This document shows positions 11,836 to 20,084 of a DNA stretch of 64,000 bases, piece by piece; position 1 is the stretch's first letter; each line of letters begins with the position of its first letter. Made by a program: the position numbers and the translations under genes. The DNA is from Serratia bockelmannii (lineage in GTDB: Bacteria > Pseudomonadota > Gammaproteobacteria > Enterobacterales > Enterobacteriaceae): assembly GCF_008011855.1 (NCBI RefSeq), contig NZ_VOUX01000033.1, positions 372,001-436,000 on the forward strand, given 5' to 3'. The notes beneath the pieces were generated by a model. That model was given only the letters and a program-made list of their open reading frames with translations. It searched no databases and was not told the origin of the DNA.

Positions 11836-12774
11836 ATGTCAGAAAAGCAATCCGTTAGCCAAAAAGAGCAGTACAACCTGAATAAATTGCAAAAGCGCCT
11901 GCGCCGCAACGTGGGCGAAGCGATCGCCGATTTCAATATGATTGAAGAAGGCGACCGTATCATGGTCTGCCTGTCCGGCGGTAAAGACAGCTACACCATG
12001 CTGGAGATCCTGCGCAACCTGCAGCAGAGCGCGCCGATCAACTTCTCGCTGATCGCGGTGAATCTCGATCAGAAACAGCCCGGCTTCCCTGAGCATATTT
12101 TGCCTGCCTACCTGGAAAGCCTGGGGGTGGAATACAAGATCGTCGAAGAGAACACCTACAGCATCGTCAAAGACAAGATCCCGGAAGGCAAAACCACCTG
12201 TTCACTGTGCTCGCGCCTGCGCCGCGGCATTCTGTACCGCACCGCCACCGAACTGGGTGCCACCAAGATCGCGCTGGGCCATCACCGTGACGACATTCTG
12301 CAGACGTTGTTCCTCAACATGTTCTACGGCGGCAAGATGAAAGGCATGCCGCCCAAACTGATGAGCGACGACGGCAAGCACGTGGTCATTCGCCCGCTGG
12401 CCTATTGCCGCGAGAAAGACATCGAGCGTTTCTCGATCGCCAAAGCGTTCCCGATCATTCCATGCAACCTGTGCGGCTCGCAGCCTAACCTGCAGCGCCA
12501 GGTGATCGGCGATATGCTGCGTGACTGGGACAAACGCTATCCTGGCCGGCTGGAAACCATGTTCAGCGCCATGCAAAACGTGGTGCCTTCGCACCTGAGC
12601 GATATCAATCTGTTCGATTTCAAGGGTATTCACCACGGGAGCGCCGTGGTAGACGGCGGCGATTTGGCCTTCGATCGCGAAGACATCCCGATGCAGCCGG
12701 TCGGCTGGCAGCCGGAAGACTCGGACGACGCGATACCTGCGCCAGAACGTTTGAACGTGCTGGAAATCAAATAA
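11836..12774 (+). CDS. ttcA: tRNA 2-thiocytidine(32) synthetase TtcA
   Basis: 312 residues. Adenylates C32 of certain tRNAs and transfers sulfur to make 2-thiocytidine, using a 4Fe-4S cluster. PP-loop SGGKDS at 47-52; cluster and sulfur ligands Cys122/Cys125 (TTCSLC) and Cys210/Cys213 (CNLCGSQ). Length and motifs match E. coli TtcA. A stem-loop follows the stop codon. Confidence 0.97.
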   Translation: MSEKQSVSQKEQYNLNKLQKRLRRNVGEAIADFNMIEEGDRIMVCLSGGKDSYTMLEILRNLQQSAPINFSLIAVNLDQKQPGFPEHILPAYLESLGVEYKIVEENTYSIVKDKIPEGKTTCSLCSRLRRGILYRTATELGATKIALGHHRDDILQTLFLNMFYGGKMKGMPPKLMSDDGKHVVIRPLAYCREKDIERFSIAKAFPIIPCNLCGSQPNLQRQVIGDMLRDWDKRYPGRLETMFSAMQNVVPSHLSDINLFDFKGIHHGSAVVDGGDLAFDREDIPMQPVGWQPEDSDDAIPAPERLNVLEIK

Positions 12775-12780
12775 GCCCCC

Positions 12781-12812
12781 TCGCCGCTTGCCATCCTGCG
12801 AGCGGCGACATT
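12781..12812 (+). terminator. Terminator after ttcA
   Basis: Stem TCGCCGCT/AGCGGCGA directly after the ttcA stop, followed by CATTTCCC; moderate T-run. Confidence 0.5.
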
Positions 12813-12884
12813 TCCCTTTCTCGACGATCTCGATCCTGTTCACAGTTTGCGCAAAATTTACTCGGCAGTGCCGTTTTTACCCTA

Positions 12885-12904
12885 TACTGTTTATTTATAC
12901 AGTT
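12885..12904 (+). promoter_or_regulatory. LexA (SOS) box over the promoter of the VOC gene
   Basis: TACTGTTTATTTATACAGTT matches the LexA consensus (core CTGT-N8-ACAG exact; 17 of 20 over the full box). Candidate -10 hexamers TATACT (12883-12888) and TATACA (12896-12901) overlap it, so LexA binding would block initiation. It lies 16 nt before the ATG at 12921. The upstream gene ttcA reads rightward and is terminated, so the only sensible target is the VOC gene. Confidence 0.85.
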
Positions 12905-12920
12905 ATATGGAGATCGCGCA

Positions 12921-13319
12921 ATGAATATTACCCCCTGCCTGTCCCACATCTCGCTGGGCTCCAACGATTTCGAGGCCGCCGCCGCCTTTTACGATCGTGC
13001 GCTGGCCGCCTTGGGATGCCGACGGGTGCTGGAGCATCCCGGCGCCATCGGTTACGGCCGCGACTACCCGGAGTTTTGGCTGCAGGTGCCGATCGACGGC
13101 CGCCCGGCCTCACCCGGCAACGGTACGCACGTCGGTTTTTTCGCCACCAGTAAGCAACAGGTGGATGAATTCCATCGCCAGGCGCTGCTGGCCGGTGCCG
13201 TCGATGAAGGCGCGCCCGGTTCGCGGCCGCATTACGGTGAGGCTTACTACGGCTGCTTTGTCCGGGATTTGGATGGGCACAAGATTGAAGCCAGCTTCTG
13301 GGATGAAAGCGCGGCCTGA
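12921..13319 (+). CDS. VOC-superfamily (glyoxalase/bleomycin-resistance fold) protein, SOS-regulated
   Basis: 132 residues, one VOC domain: CLSHISLGSNDFEAAAAFYDRALAALG at the start, GTHVGFFA near 68-75, and YGCFVRDLDGHKIEASFWDE at the end, with the His and Glu positions typical of the metal site. Family members include glyoxalases, dioxygenases and antibiotic-sequestering proteins; the substrate cannot be read. The LexA box just upstream implies induction by DNA damage. Ribosome binding site GGAG 9 nt before ATG. Single-gene unit. Confidence 0.88.
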   Translation: MNITPCLSHISLGSNDFEAAAAFYDRALAALGCRRVLEHPGAIGYGRDYPEFWLQVPIDGRPASPGNGTHVGFFATSKQQVDEFHRQALLAGAVDEGAPGSRPHYGEAYYGCFVRDLDGHKIEASFWDESAA

Positions 13320-13337
13320 AGAAGAAGGGAAGCCGAA

Positions 13338-13366
13338 TAAAAAAATGCCGGTGATTAAACCGGCAT
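13338..13366 (-). terminator. Leftward terminator downstream of zntB
   Basis: ATGCCGGT/ACCGGCAT stem with 6-base loop; on the minus strand it is followed by seven T residues. It lies about 170 nt past the zntB stop and also stops read-through against the VOC gene. Confidence 0.65.
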
Positions 13367-13537
13367 TGTACGAATCAAATGTGCTATGCAGTAATTCAAA
13401 AATAAGAAAGTAAGACAATTATGGAGCGCAACGCCCATCGCTTGACGTTGCATTCACCTGCGAGAGAGATCATGCCCCATTTCCCCCGGCTAAATGTTGA
13501 TTTTGCTCAATGTTAACCGGGTTTTCGTCATTTTCAC

Positions 13538-14521
13538 CTACAGCCAGCGGCTGCGCTTCAGCCACCAGGCGACGCCAAGCACCAACCCGACCAACATCAG
13601 GCAAAATGCCGCGAAACCGAAGGGGTTGCCGCCGCCCGGTATGCCGCCAAGGTTGACGCCAAACAGCCCGGTCAGGAAGGTGGTAGGTAAAAAGACCATC
13701 GCTAACAATGACATGGTGTAAGTGCGGCGGTTCATCGCGTCGGCCATCACCGTGGTGATTTCGTCGGACAAGATAGCGGTGCGCGCGATGCTGCCGTCCA
13801 GATCGTCCAACCCGCGCCCCAGGCGATCGGCGATGTCCTGCATGCGGCGGCGATCGTCGTCGCTCATCCACGGCAGGCGGTCGCTGGCCAGCCGTGCGAA
13901 AACGTCACGCTGCGGCGCCATGTAACGGCGCAGCACGATAAGCTGTTTACGGATCAACGCCAGCTGACCACGCTCCGGCACCTGCTGTTCCAGCAAGGCG
14001 TCCTCCAGATCGATAATCTTGTCGTGCAGATCCTCAATGAATTCGCTGGTGTGATCGGTCAACGCATCGGAAATCTCCACCAGCCAGTTGCCGCTGTTGG
14101 TCGGCCCGGCGCCGCTTTGCAAATCGTTCACCACCTGATCGATGGAATACACCTTGCGGTGCCGCGTGGAGATAATCAGTTTATCGGTGATGTACACACG
14201 GATGGTGACCAACTGGTCCGGCCGTGAGTTGGCGTTGAAGTTGATGCTGCGCAGGGTGATCATGGTGCCTTCGCCCTGGCGGCTGACGCGTGGCCGAGAG
14301 CTTTCGCCGGAGAGCGCTTCGCGCACCGAGTCCGGCAGCAGCGGCGTGGTGCTCAGCCATTCGGCGCTGGCCGGGTGCGCGTAATCAAGATGCAGCCAGC
14401 ACGGCGCGTCGCAGGTGATCTTGTCATCTTGCTCGATCGGCGTGACGCCGCCCTTGCCGTCCAACTGGTAGGCGTAAACCGCATCGGCGATCTGCAGCTC
14501 GCTCCCCTCAATCACATCCAT
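13538..14521 (-). CDS. zntB: Zinc transporter ZntB (CorA/MIT family)
   Basis: 327 residues, equal to E. coli ZntB. Large N-terminal cytoplasmic domain, then two C-terminal transmembrane helices (about 267-292 and 300-320). The family signature GxN is GVN in [13 protein letters not shown] between them. A pentameric inner-membrane channel/transporter for Zn2+. ATG with AGGGG ribosome binding site. Divergent from the membrane protein at 14676. Confidence 0.95.
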   Translation of the reverse strand: MDVIEGSELQIADAVYAYQLDGKGGVTPIEQDDKITCDAPCWLHLDYAHPASAEWLSTTPLLPDSVREALSGESSRPRVSRQGEGTMITLRSINFNANSRPDQLVTIRVYITDKLIISTRHRKVYSIDQVVNDLQSGAGPTNSGNWLVEISDALTDHTSEFIEDLHDKIIDLEDALLEQQVPERGQLALIRKQLIVLRRYMAPQRDVFARLASDRLPWMSDDDRRRMQDIADRLGRGLDDLDGSIARTAILSDEITTVMADAMNRRTYTMSLLAMVFLPTTFLTGLFGVNLGGIPGGGNPFGFAAFCLMLVGLVLGVAWWLKRSRWL

Positions 14522-14675
14522 TCATTTATCCCCTCAGTCTTACTTATGTTGCTGAGTCTAGCCTTAACGCCTTGGAGATCAAAGGCCAAGCTGTAACGCC
14601 AGTTTTCACGCCAGGTGAAAAACGTGCTCTATACTTCTGGCCTTAGGGAACACATCGCAACGACAGGAAGCCCCC

Positions 14676-15377
14676 ATGTTTGAGATCAGCGCCGCAGATA
14701 TTCTCAAAGTCAGTTTGACCGTTATCACCCTGTTTATCGCCGTTGTTAAAACGCCATTTCGTATTCGGCGGGAAAACCATGACAAGCTGCTCAAGCTACT
14801 CGAATCCGTCGAGAAGCCCCACAGTGAGCGCATGCAGCTCTTACTGTTTAGGGATTACATCGGTAGCAAAACCGTCGGGCTGGCGGAGTTGCAGCAATTG
14901 CTGGCACTGCCGGACGGCGTAACGGCGCTGGAGCGCTACAGACCTACTGGCGGCCGACAGCAGATCCTGCGCACCACGTCCGAGGGTTTCGTTTTGCAAC
15001 GACGCGCCGACAGTGCGTTAAAACGCTCGCTGCTTTCCTGTCGCTATCTGTTGAAATACCTGCTATTCGTCACTCTGTTGGTGCTAATGCCTGTGCTGGC
15101 GCAATGGGGCTTGCGGCAGCTTGGCGTGCTGGTTATCGCGCCGTCGCTGGTGTTTATGTCCGGTGCGCGCATCACCGACGGCTGGCAGCTGCTGTTCCCC
15201 GGCTTTATATTTATTATCATCATGCTCAGTCTGACATACTTAATCTTCAGGCAACTGGCGCTGGCGGGTAACCTCAGTTCGGAACGCGCCTTTTATCGCT
15301 ACTATCAACGAGCGCGTGAGGAACAACGATGCCGGGAAGTCCTGAGACAACTGCGCACTGCGCTGCGCCGAACCTGA
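14676..15377 (+). CDS. Uncharacterised membrane protein
   Basis: 233 residues, not recognised. Likely transmembrane segments at about 9-25, 125-147 and 170-192, with a basic charged loop (35-120) and a basic C-terminal tail rich in Arg. Ribosome binding site AGGAAG before the ATG. Its stop is 5 nt before the start of the secreted hydrolase gene, so the two form an operon. Function unknown. Confidence 0.75.
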   Translation: MFEISAADILKVSLTVITLFIAVVKTPFRIRRENHDKLLKLLESVEKPHSERMQLLLFRDYIGSKTVGLAELQQLLALPDGVTALERYRPTGGRQQILRTTSEGFVLQRRADSALKRSLLSCRYLLKYLLFVTLLVLMPVLAQWGLRQLGVLVIAPSLVFMSGARITDGWQLLFPGFIFIIIMLSLTYLIFRQLALAGNLSSERAFYRYYQRAREEQRCREVLRQLRTALRRT

Positions 15378-15382
15378 CGAGG

Positions 15383-16420
15383 ATGCGCCGCCTGCGCTAC
15401 ATCGCAATGGCCGCCCTGCTGCTGTTCGGCCAATCGGTTCGTGCAGAGCCGGTATTAGAACGCCTCGCCACGCCCTATCACGCGCCGACGGCGGCGGGTT
15501 CACTGCCTTATTTTGTCGCTCACGCTCACTCCCGCCAGCCGCGCACCGCACTGGTGGTGATGCACGGCCGCCCGCGCGATGTCGCCAAGACGTTGCAAGC
15601 GGCGATCGATGCCGCGCAGGGAGCGGGAGACAACGGCTTATTGGTCGCCCCGCTGTTCCAGGTGCCGGAGAAACTTGCCGCTCGCTGCCGTTCCGCCGGG
15701 CTCCCGTCGCCGCAAGGCGGCGAGGCCCTGTGGCGCTGCGGCTCCTGGATCGCAGGCGATTTGGATAATAGCGGGAAAACCGGTTCGTTCAACGCCCTGG
15801 ATAACCTGCTGGCCGATCTGAAACGGCGCTGGCCATCGCTGCAGTCGATAACCGTGGCCGGTTTTTCTGCCGGCGCCCAGTTCGTGCAGCACTATGTGGG
15901 CTTTGCCCATCCGCCAAACGGGGTGCGTCTGCGCTATGTGGTGGCCGATCCCGGCAGCTGGCTCTACTTTGAGAATCTGCGTCCTCAGCCCACAAGCTGG
16001 GGAAGCTGCGGCAGTGAAACAACCTGCCGCTTCCGTTGGCAAACGGTGAATGGCGGCCAGTGCCCACAGGCTAACCAGTGGAAATACGGTCTGGAAGCGC
16101 TTCCCGCTCATCTGCAACGCACCGCAGACACGGCGCGCCGGCGCTACGCCGCAGCCGATATCACCTATCTGGCTGCCGCCGAGGATACCGGCACCGCGCC
16201 GGGCGCCTACTATCGGATACTCGACAAATCCTGCGCCGCCCAGCTGCAGGGCCCCTACCGGTTGCAGCGCGCCCTGGCCTATGCCGACTACGATCGGCGT
16301 TACCTGGCGCCGAAGAAGCCGCATCGGTTAACGATCGTTCCCGGCTGCGGGCACAACGTCGCCTGCGTCTTTCCCGCCCCGGCGGCCAGGCGAGCGCTTT
16401 TCCCCATTAATGCAGACTAA
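15383..16420 (+). CDS. Secreted alpha/beta-hydrolase-like protein
   Basis: 345 residues. Start at 15383 gives a clear signal peptide (MRRLRYIAMAALLLFGQSVRA). The open frame extends back to 15329, but that would overlap the previous gene and hide the signal peptide. Nucleophile elbow GFSAGAQ (Ser) in the middle; a late His in GCGHNVAC could be the catalytic base. An early HG (VVMHGRP) could form the oxyanion hole. Six or more Cys in the mature part suggest disulfides and a periplasmic or extracellular site. Substrate unknown. Second gene of a two-gene operon. Confidence 0.75.
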   Translation: MRRLRYIAMAALLLFGQSVRAEPVLERLATPYHAPTAAGSLPYFVAHAHSRQPRTALVVMHGRPRDVAKTLQAAIDAAQGAGDNGLLVAPLFQVPEKLAARCRSAGLPSPQGGEALWRCGSWIAGDLDNSGKTGSFNALDNLLADLKRRWPSLQSITVAGFSAGAQFVQHYVGFAHPPNGVRLRYVVADPGSWLYFENLRPQPTSWGSCGSETTCRFRWQTVNGGQCPQANQWKYGLEALPAHLQRTADTARRRYAAADITYLAAAEDTGTAPGAYYRILDKSCAAQLQGPYRLQRALAYADYDRRYLAPKKPHRLTIVPGCGHNVACVFPAPAARRALFPINAD

Positions 16421-16500
16421 TAATAACGGTAATGAAATAAACCATTGCCGATAAATCGGGCAATATCGCCGATAAAGCACTGGTAATGCCGTTATTATTA
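16418..16500. repeat. 12-bp perfect inverted repeat with a nested stem
   Basis: TAATAATAACGG (16418-16429) pairs with CCGTTATTATTA (16489-16500) across 59 nt. Inside it ATTGCC/GGCAAT (16444-16449 with 16459-16464) forms a second stem. The left arm includes the stop codon of the hydrolase gene. No T-run follows, so it is not a standard terminator; it could protect the 3' end of the mRNA or bind a regulator. Confidence 0.6.
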
Positions 16501-16614
16501 TGACTTAACATATTGCTATCACTTTTAATTCAAAATGATAATAATAAATCAACATAAAGCTGTTTCAGCGCAAATTTTAGGGGCATATACTTTTCTCACT
16601 ACGAGGAGGTAGTT

Positions 16615-16863
16615 ATGTTACGCGACCATTTAAAAATAAACGCCAGCGATACGCTGGAAAAAATCAGCAATATCCATTTGCAAAACCAGGGGCAGGAAGA
16701 GATCAGTGAATTCGTGGTAAAAAACGCCGCCGGCCTGCAGATTGGCAAGGTCTCCGTCCACGATCGTTTCAGCACTCGCCGCTCTTATCCCACCAGCTAT
16801 CGCATCACCCAAACCGACATGAGCGGCCGTGTGGTGGTGGATGCCATGCGGGACTGTCTATAA
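16615..16863 (+). CDS. Small conserved-looking hypothetical protein
   Basis: 82 residues, not recognised. Strong ribosome binding site GAGGAGG 7 nt before the ATG and a good terminator after it argue that the gene is real. Soluble, mixed alpha/beta, no signal peptide; NAAGLQIGKVSVHDRFSTRR then SYRITQTDMSGRVVVDAM suggests a short beta-sheet. The upstream 150 nt is very A+T rich. Function unknown. Confidence 0.7.
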   Translation: MLRDHLKINASDTLEKISNIHLQNQGQEEISEFVVKNAAGLQIGKVSVHDRFSTRRSYPTSYRITQTDMSGRVVVDAMRDCL

Positions 16864-16908
16864 GCGTAACCGCTCTCTGAAATAGCAAAAAAATAATGTG
16901 ATGATGGC

Positions 16909-16938
16909 AACCCTGTTTATTATTAAACGGGGTTTATC
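16909..16938 (+). terminator. Terminator after the small gene at 16615
   Basis: 11-bp stem with one G-T pair (AACCCTGTTTA/TAAACGGGGTT), loop TTAT, then TAT-rich sequence. Confidence 0.6.
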
Positions 16939-16979
16939 GCGTGGATAAATTAATTACCTTCTTCATTTAACCGTCAATA

Positions 16980-17007
16980 AAAATAAATCCCCCGCGTTAT
17001 GCGGGGG
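16980..17007 (-). terminator. Terminator of mppA
   Basis: On the minus strand: CCCCCGC, 5-base loop, GCGGGGG, then ATTTATTTTTAT. Lies 16 nt past the mppA stop codon. Confidence 0.8.
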
Positions 17008-17023
17008 TGAAAAATAAGCCCAA

Positions 17024-18658
17024 TCAGTGTTTGATAATATACATCGTTTGGCTATAGGCCACGTCTTCCGGATTGGTGATCGGGTAGCCTTTTACCCACG
17101 GTTTGATCAGGCGGCCGTTGGTGTACTGGTAGATCGGCGCGATCGGTGCCTGATCGGCAATGATTTGCTCCATCTTGTTGTAATCGGCGGTCACCGCCGC
17201 CGGGTTGGTTTCCCGCCCCGCCTGCGCCAGCAGCTTGTCGTAGTCCGCGTTCTTGAACTTGGCAATGTTGCCGCTGTGGGTAGAGGTCAACAGCGACAGG
17301 AAGGTCGACGCCTCGTTATAGTCACCTACCCAGGAGGCGCGGATCACGTCGAAATTACCGGTATTACGGCTGTCGATATAGGTTTTCCACTCCTGGTTTT
17401 GCAGCTTGACGTCAATGCCGAGCTTTTTCTTCCACATTGAGGCCACGGCGATGGCGATCTTCTGGTGGCTTTCCGAGGTGTTATACAACAGCGTCAGCTT
17501 CAGCGGGTTGTTCGGGCCGTAACCGGCCGCCTGCAACAACGCCTTGGCCTGCGCATCCAGCTCCGCCTGCGATTGCTGTTGCAGCAAACTCGCCTCCGGT
17601 TTGAACCCGGCAGTCACGTCCGGCGTGAAGTGATAGGCCGGTTTTTCGCCGGTGCCCAGCACTTTTTCCGCGATAATCTTGCGATCGATGGCGTAGGACA
17701 AGGCCTGGCGCACCCGCACGTCGTTGGTCGGCGCGCGCTGGGTGTTGAACGCGTAGTAATAGGTGCCGAGCTGATCCGGCGTGTACACCTGCCCCGGAAT
17801 ATCTTTCAGCAGCTTCTGATACATGTTTTTCGGGAAGGATTCGGTGATGTCGATATCGCCCGCCAGGTAACGCTTGGTGGCGTTGGATTCCTGATTGATC
17901 GGCATGAAGGTCACTTTGGTCAGCACGGTTTGCGCATGATCCCAGTAATGATCGTTAGGCGTCAGCACCAGCTTCTCGTTCACCACCCGCTCTTGCAGTT
18001 TGAACGCGCCGTTGCCCACCAGATCGCCGACCTTGGTCCAGTCGTTGCCGTATTTTTCCACCACCGCCTTATTCACCGGGAACAGGCTGAAGTTAGCCGT
18101 CAGGCTGACGAAGTACGGCACCGGCTTGTCCAGCTGTACTTTAAGCGTATAGTCGTCCGGCGCCGACACGCCCAAGCGATCGGCCGGCAGTTTGCCGCTG
18201 ATGATCTGCTCGGCGTTCTGGATCCCCGCTAACTGCGCGAACCAGGCGAACGGCGACAGGTTTTTCGGTTCGACCAGCCGCTGCCAGCTGTAGACGAAAT
18301 CCTTCGCCGTGACAGGGTCACCGTTTGACCACCGCGCATCTTTGCGCAGATGGAAAATATAAGTCTGGTTATCGCTGGTCTGCCAGCGCGTGGCGACGCC
18401 GGGGATCACTTTCCCATTGGCGTCCTGATTGACCAGCCCTTCGAACAGGTCGCGCGCCAGCTGGGCCTCCGGCAGGCCTACCGCTTTAATCGGATCGAGC
18501 GAGGCCGGTTCGTCTTTAATGTGGCGCACGATTTCCTGTTTGGCCGCCAACGCGGTGCCCGGGGGAACCTGCGCCGCCATAGCGCTGCTCATACAGGCGC
18601 CGATCGCCGCCGCGCAAAGCGCCAAACGAAAACCCCGTTGCATTTTTCTTCCCGTCAT
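17024..18658 (-). CDS. mppA: Murein tripeptide-binding protein MppA (OppA family)
   Basis: 544 residues. Periplasmic substrate-binding protein that delivers L-Ala-gamma-D-Glu-meso-Dap to the Opp permease for cell-wall recycling. Signal peptide to about residue 28 (SSAMA-AQ). SBP family 5 hallmarks: VRHIKDEPASLDPIKAVG near 44-61 and GNGAFKLQERVVNEK near 217. The C-terminus DVAYSQTMYIIKH matches MppA rather than OppA. Start at 18658 has GGGGGT upstream; Met6 is a possible alternative. The neighbours mpaA and ycjG process the same peptide, which supports the call over OppA. Confidence 0.92.
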   Translation of the reverse strand: MTGRKMQRGFRLALCAAAIGACMSSAMAAQVPPGTALAAKQEIVRHIKDEPASLDPIKAVGLPEAQLARDLFEGLVNQDANGKVIPGVATRWQTSDNQTYIFHLRKDARWSNGDPVTAKDFVYSWQRLVEPKNLSPFAWFAQLAGIQNAEQIISGKLPADRLGVSAPDDYTLKVQLDKPVPYFVSLTANFSLFPVNKAVVEKYGNDWTKVGDLVGNGAFKLQERVVNEKLVLTPNDHYWDHAQTVLTKVTFMPINQESNATKRYLAGDIDITESFPKNMYQKLLKDIPGQVYTPDQLGTYYYAFNTQRAPTNDVRVRQALSYAIDRKIIAEKVLGTGEKPAYHFTPDVTAGFKPEASLLQQQSQAELDAQAKALLQAAGYGPNNPLKLTLLYNTSESHQKIAIAVASMWKKKLGIDVKLQNQEWKTYIDSRNTGNFDVIRASWVGDYNEASTFLSLLTSTHSGNIAKFKNADYDKLLAQAGRETNPAAVTADYNKMEQIIADQAPIAPIYQYTNGRLIKPWVKGYPITNPEDVAYSQTMYIIKH

Positions 18659-18763
18659 TATGATTTACCCCCGTTAACCATCTGAATTTTTTATCATATA
18701 GCACAAGATCCGTCCGGCCTAGCGCTCACGGCCGAGAAGTTGCAAAAAGTGCGATTCAGGCAA

Positions 18764-18795
18764 TAAAAAACCCGTGCGGCGCAGGGCGGCACGGG
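18764..18795 (-). terminator. Terminator of the gene at 18817
   Basis: Minus strand: CCCGTGC, 11-base loop, GCACGGG, then six T residues. Confidence 0.75.
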
Positions 18796-18816
18796 CGGTG
18801 TTTGCAGCGGCGACCG

Positions 18817-19167
18817 TCAGTCGTACAGGTGGATGCTGTTGATGCGGTAGCTGAACTCTTCACCCTCTTCTTCATCGAACACGGTGAAAAAGCCTTTCTC
18901 GGCCAGCGGACGGGCCGAGATATCGGTTTTTTGCAGCTGGCGCGCGTCGGCGTCGTCGTAGCCGTAGTCGAGGTAGAAGACATCTTTTTGGTAATCGATA
19001 TGCAGGGTGAACGGATAGTTCGATTCGTCCCCGCGCCCGTCGTCATTTTTCACCACGCCGAACCATTCCCCCTGACGGATCTGGTTTTCAGCATCCACGC
19101 CGCACAGCAGCGTGATGGTGTCATTTTCATTTTCGCTATAGCTGGCGATGATTCTGGCTACTGGCAT
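18817..19167 (-). CDS. Acidic hypothetical protein
   Basis: 116 residues, not recognised. Strongly acidic, with stretches such as YGYDDADARQ and DEEEGEEF, no signal peptide or transmembrane helix, mostly beta-forming. The gene has AAGAGGAT before its ATG and a canonical terminator behind it, so expression is likely. It sits between mppA and mpaA, where E. coli has no counterpart that I recall. Function unknown. Confidence 0.65.
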   Translation of the reverse strand: MPVARIIASYSENENDTITLLCGVDAENQIRQGEWFGVVKNDDGRGDESNYPFTLHIDYQKDVFYLDYGYDDADARQLQKTDISARPLAEKGFFTVFDEEEGEEFSYRINSIHLYD

Positions 19168-19373
19168 GTTAAATCCTCTTGCGGGTGATTGGCTTAGCTC
19201 TGCCGTTAGTATAACAACAGCGTCAGGCCAGGTGCGGTTTAATTGGCGTTTTCACCGCCGCGGCGTCACAGATTGCGCAAACGTCGCACAATTGCGATGG
19301 GAAAGATGCCTCAAAGCGTAATACACTGAATAAAATGACAATGACTCTCGACCTTTAATCCAGGGACAACACC

Positions 19374-20081
19374 ATGACCGAACATCGACCACGCAGTGAA
19401 CGTGGCCAGTTGGCCATCGCAGGAGAGAACTACGGCAGCTCGCTGCTGGGCGCGCCGCTGCTCTATTTCCCGGCGGCGATCAGCGGCCCGGAGACCGGGC
19501 TTATCATCGCCGGCACCCACGGCGATGAGAGCGCCGCCATCGTGACCCTGTCTTGCGCGCTGCGCAGCATCGCCCCCGAACGACTGCGTCACCACGTGGT
19601 GCTGGCGGTCAACCCCGACGGCTGTCAGCTGGGGCTGCGCGCCAATGCCAACGGCGTCGATCTGAATCGCAACTTCCCGGCCGCCAACTGGCGCTCCGGC
19701 GATACCGTCTACCGCTGGAACAGCGCGGCGCCGGTGCGCGACGTCAAGCTCTCCACCGGTGGGCGCCCCGGTTCCGAACCGGAAACCCAGGCGCTGTGTC
19801 ATCTGATCCATCGTCTGAAGCCGCACTGGGTGGTGTCGTTCCACGAACCGCTGGCCTGCATCGAAGATCCCGCCAGCTCGCGGCTCGGCGTTTGGCTGTC
19901 GCACAAGTTCGAACTGCCGCTGGTGACCAGCGTCGGCTATGAAACGCCCGGTTCGTTCGGCAGCTGGTGCGCAGATCTGTCGCTACCGTGCATCACCGCC
20001 GAATTCCCGCCGATCTCCGCCGATGCCGCCAGCGAGCGCTACATCGACGCGATGATCGAGCTGCTGACCTACCCGAATTAA
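19374..20081 (+). CDS. mpaA: Murein peptide amidase A (gamma-D-Glu-meso-Dap carboxypeptidase)
   Basis: 235 residues. Cytosolic zinc carboxypeptidase of family M14 that cleaves Dap from murein tripeptide during recycling. Zinc ligands His49 and Glu52 (GTHGDES) and His157 (SFHEPL); likely general base Glu210 (ITAEFPP); NANGVDLNRNFP is the Asn-Arg substrate-binding motif. Ribosome binding site AGGGA. Its stop is 3 nt from the convergent ycjG stop; both enzymes act on the same recycled peptide. Confidence 0.95.
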   Translation: MTEHRPRSERGQLAIAGENYGSSLLGAPLLYFPAAISGPETGLIIAGTHGDESAAIVTLSCALRSIAPERLRHHVVLAVNPDGCQLGLRANANGVDLNRNFPAANWRSGDTVYRWNSAAPVRDVKLSTGGRPGSEPETQALCHLIHRLKPHWVVSFHEPLACIEDPASSRLGVWLSHKFELPLVTSVGYETPGSFGSWCADLSLPCITAEFPPISADAASERYIDAMIELLTYPN

Positions 20082-20084
20082 TCC

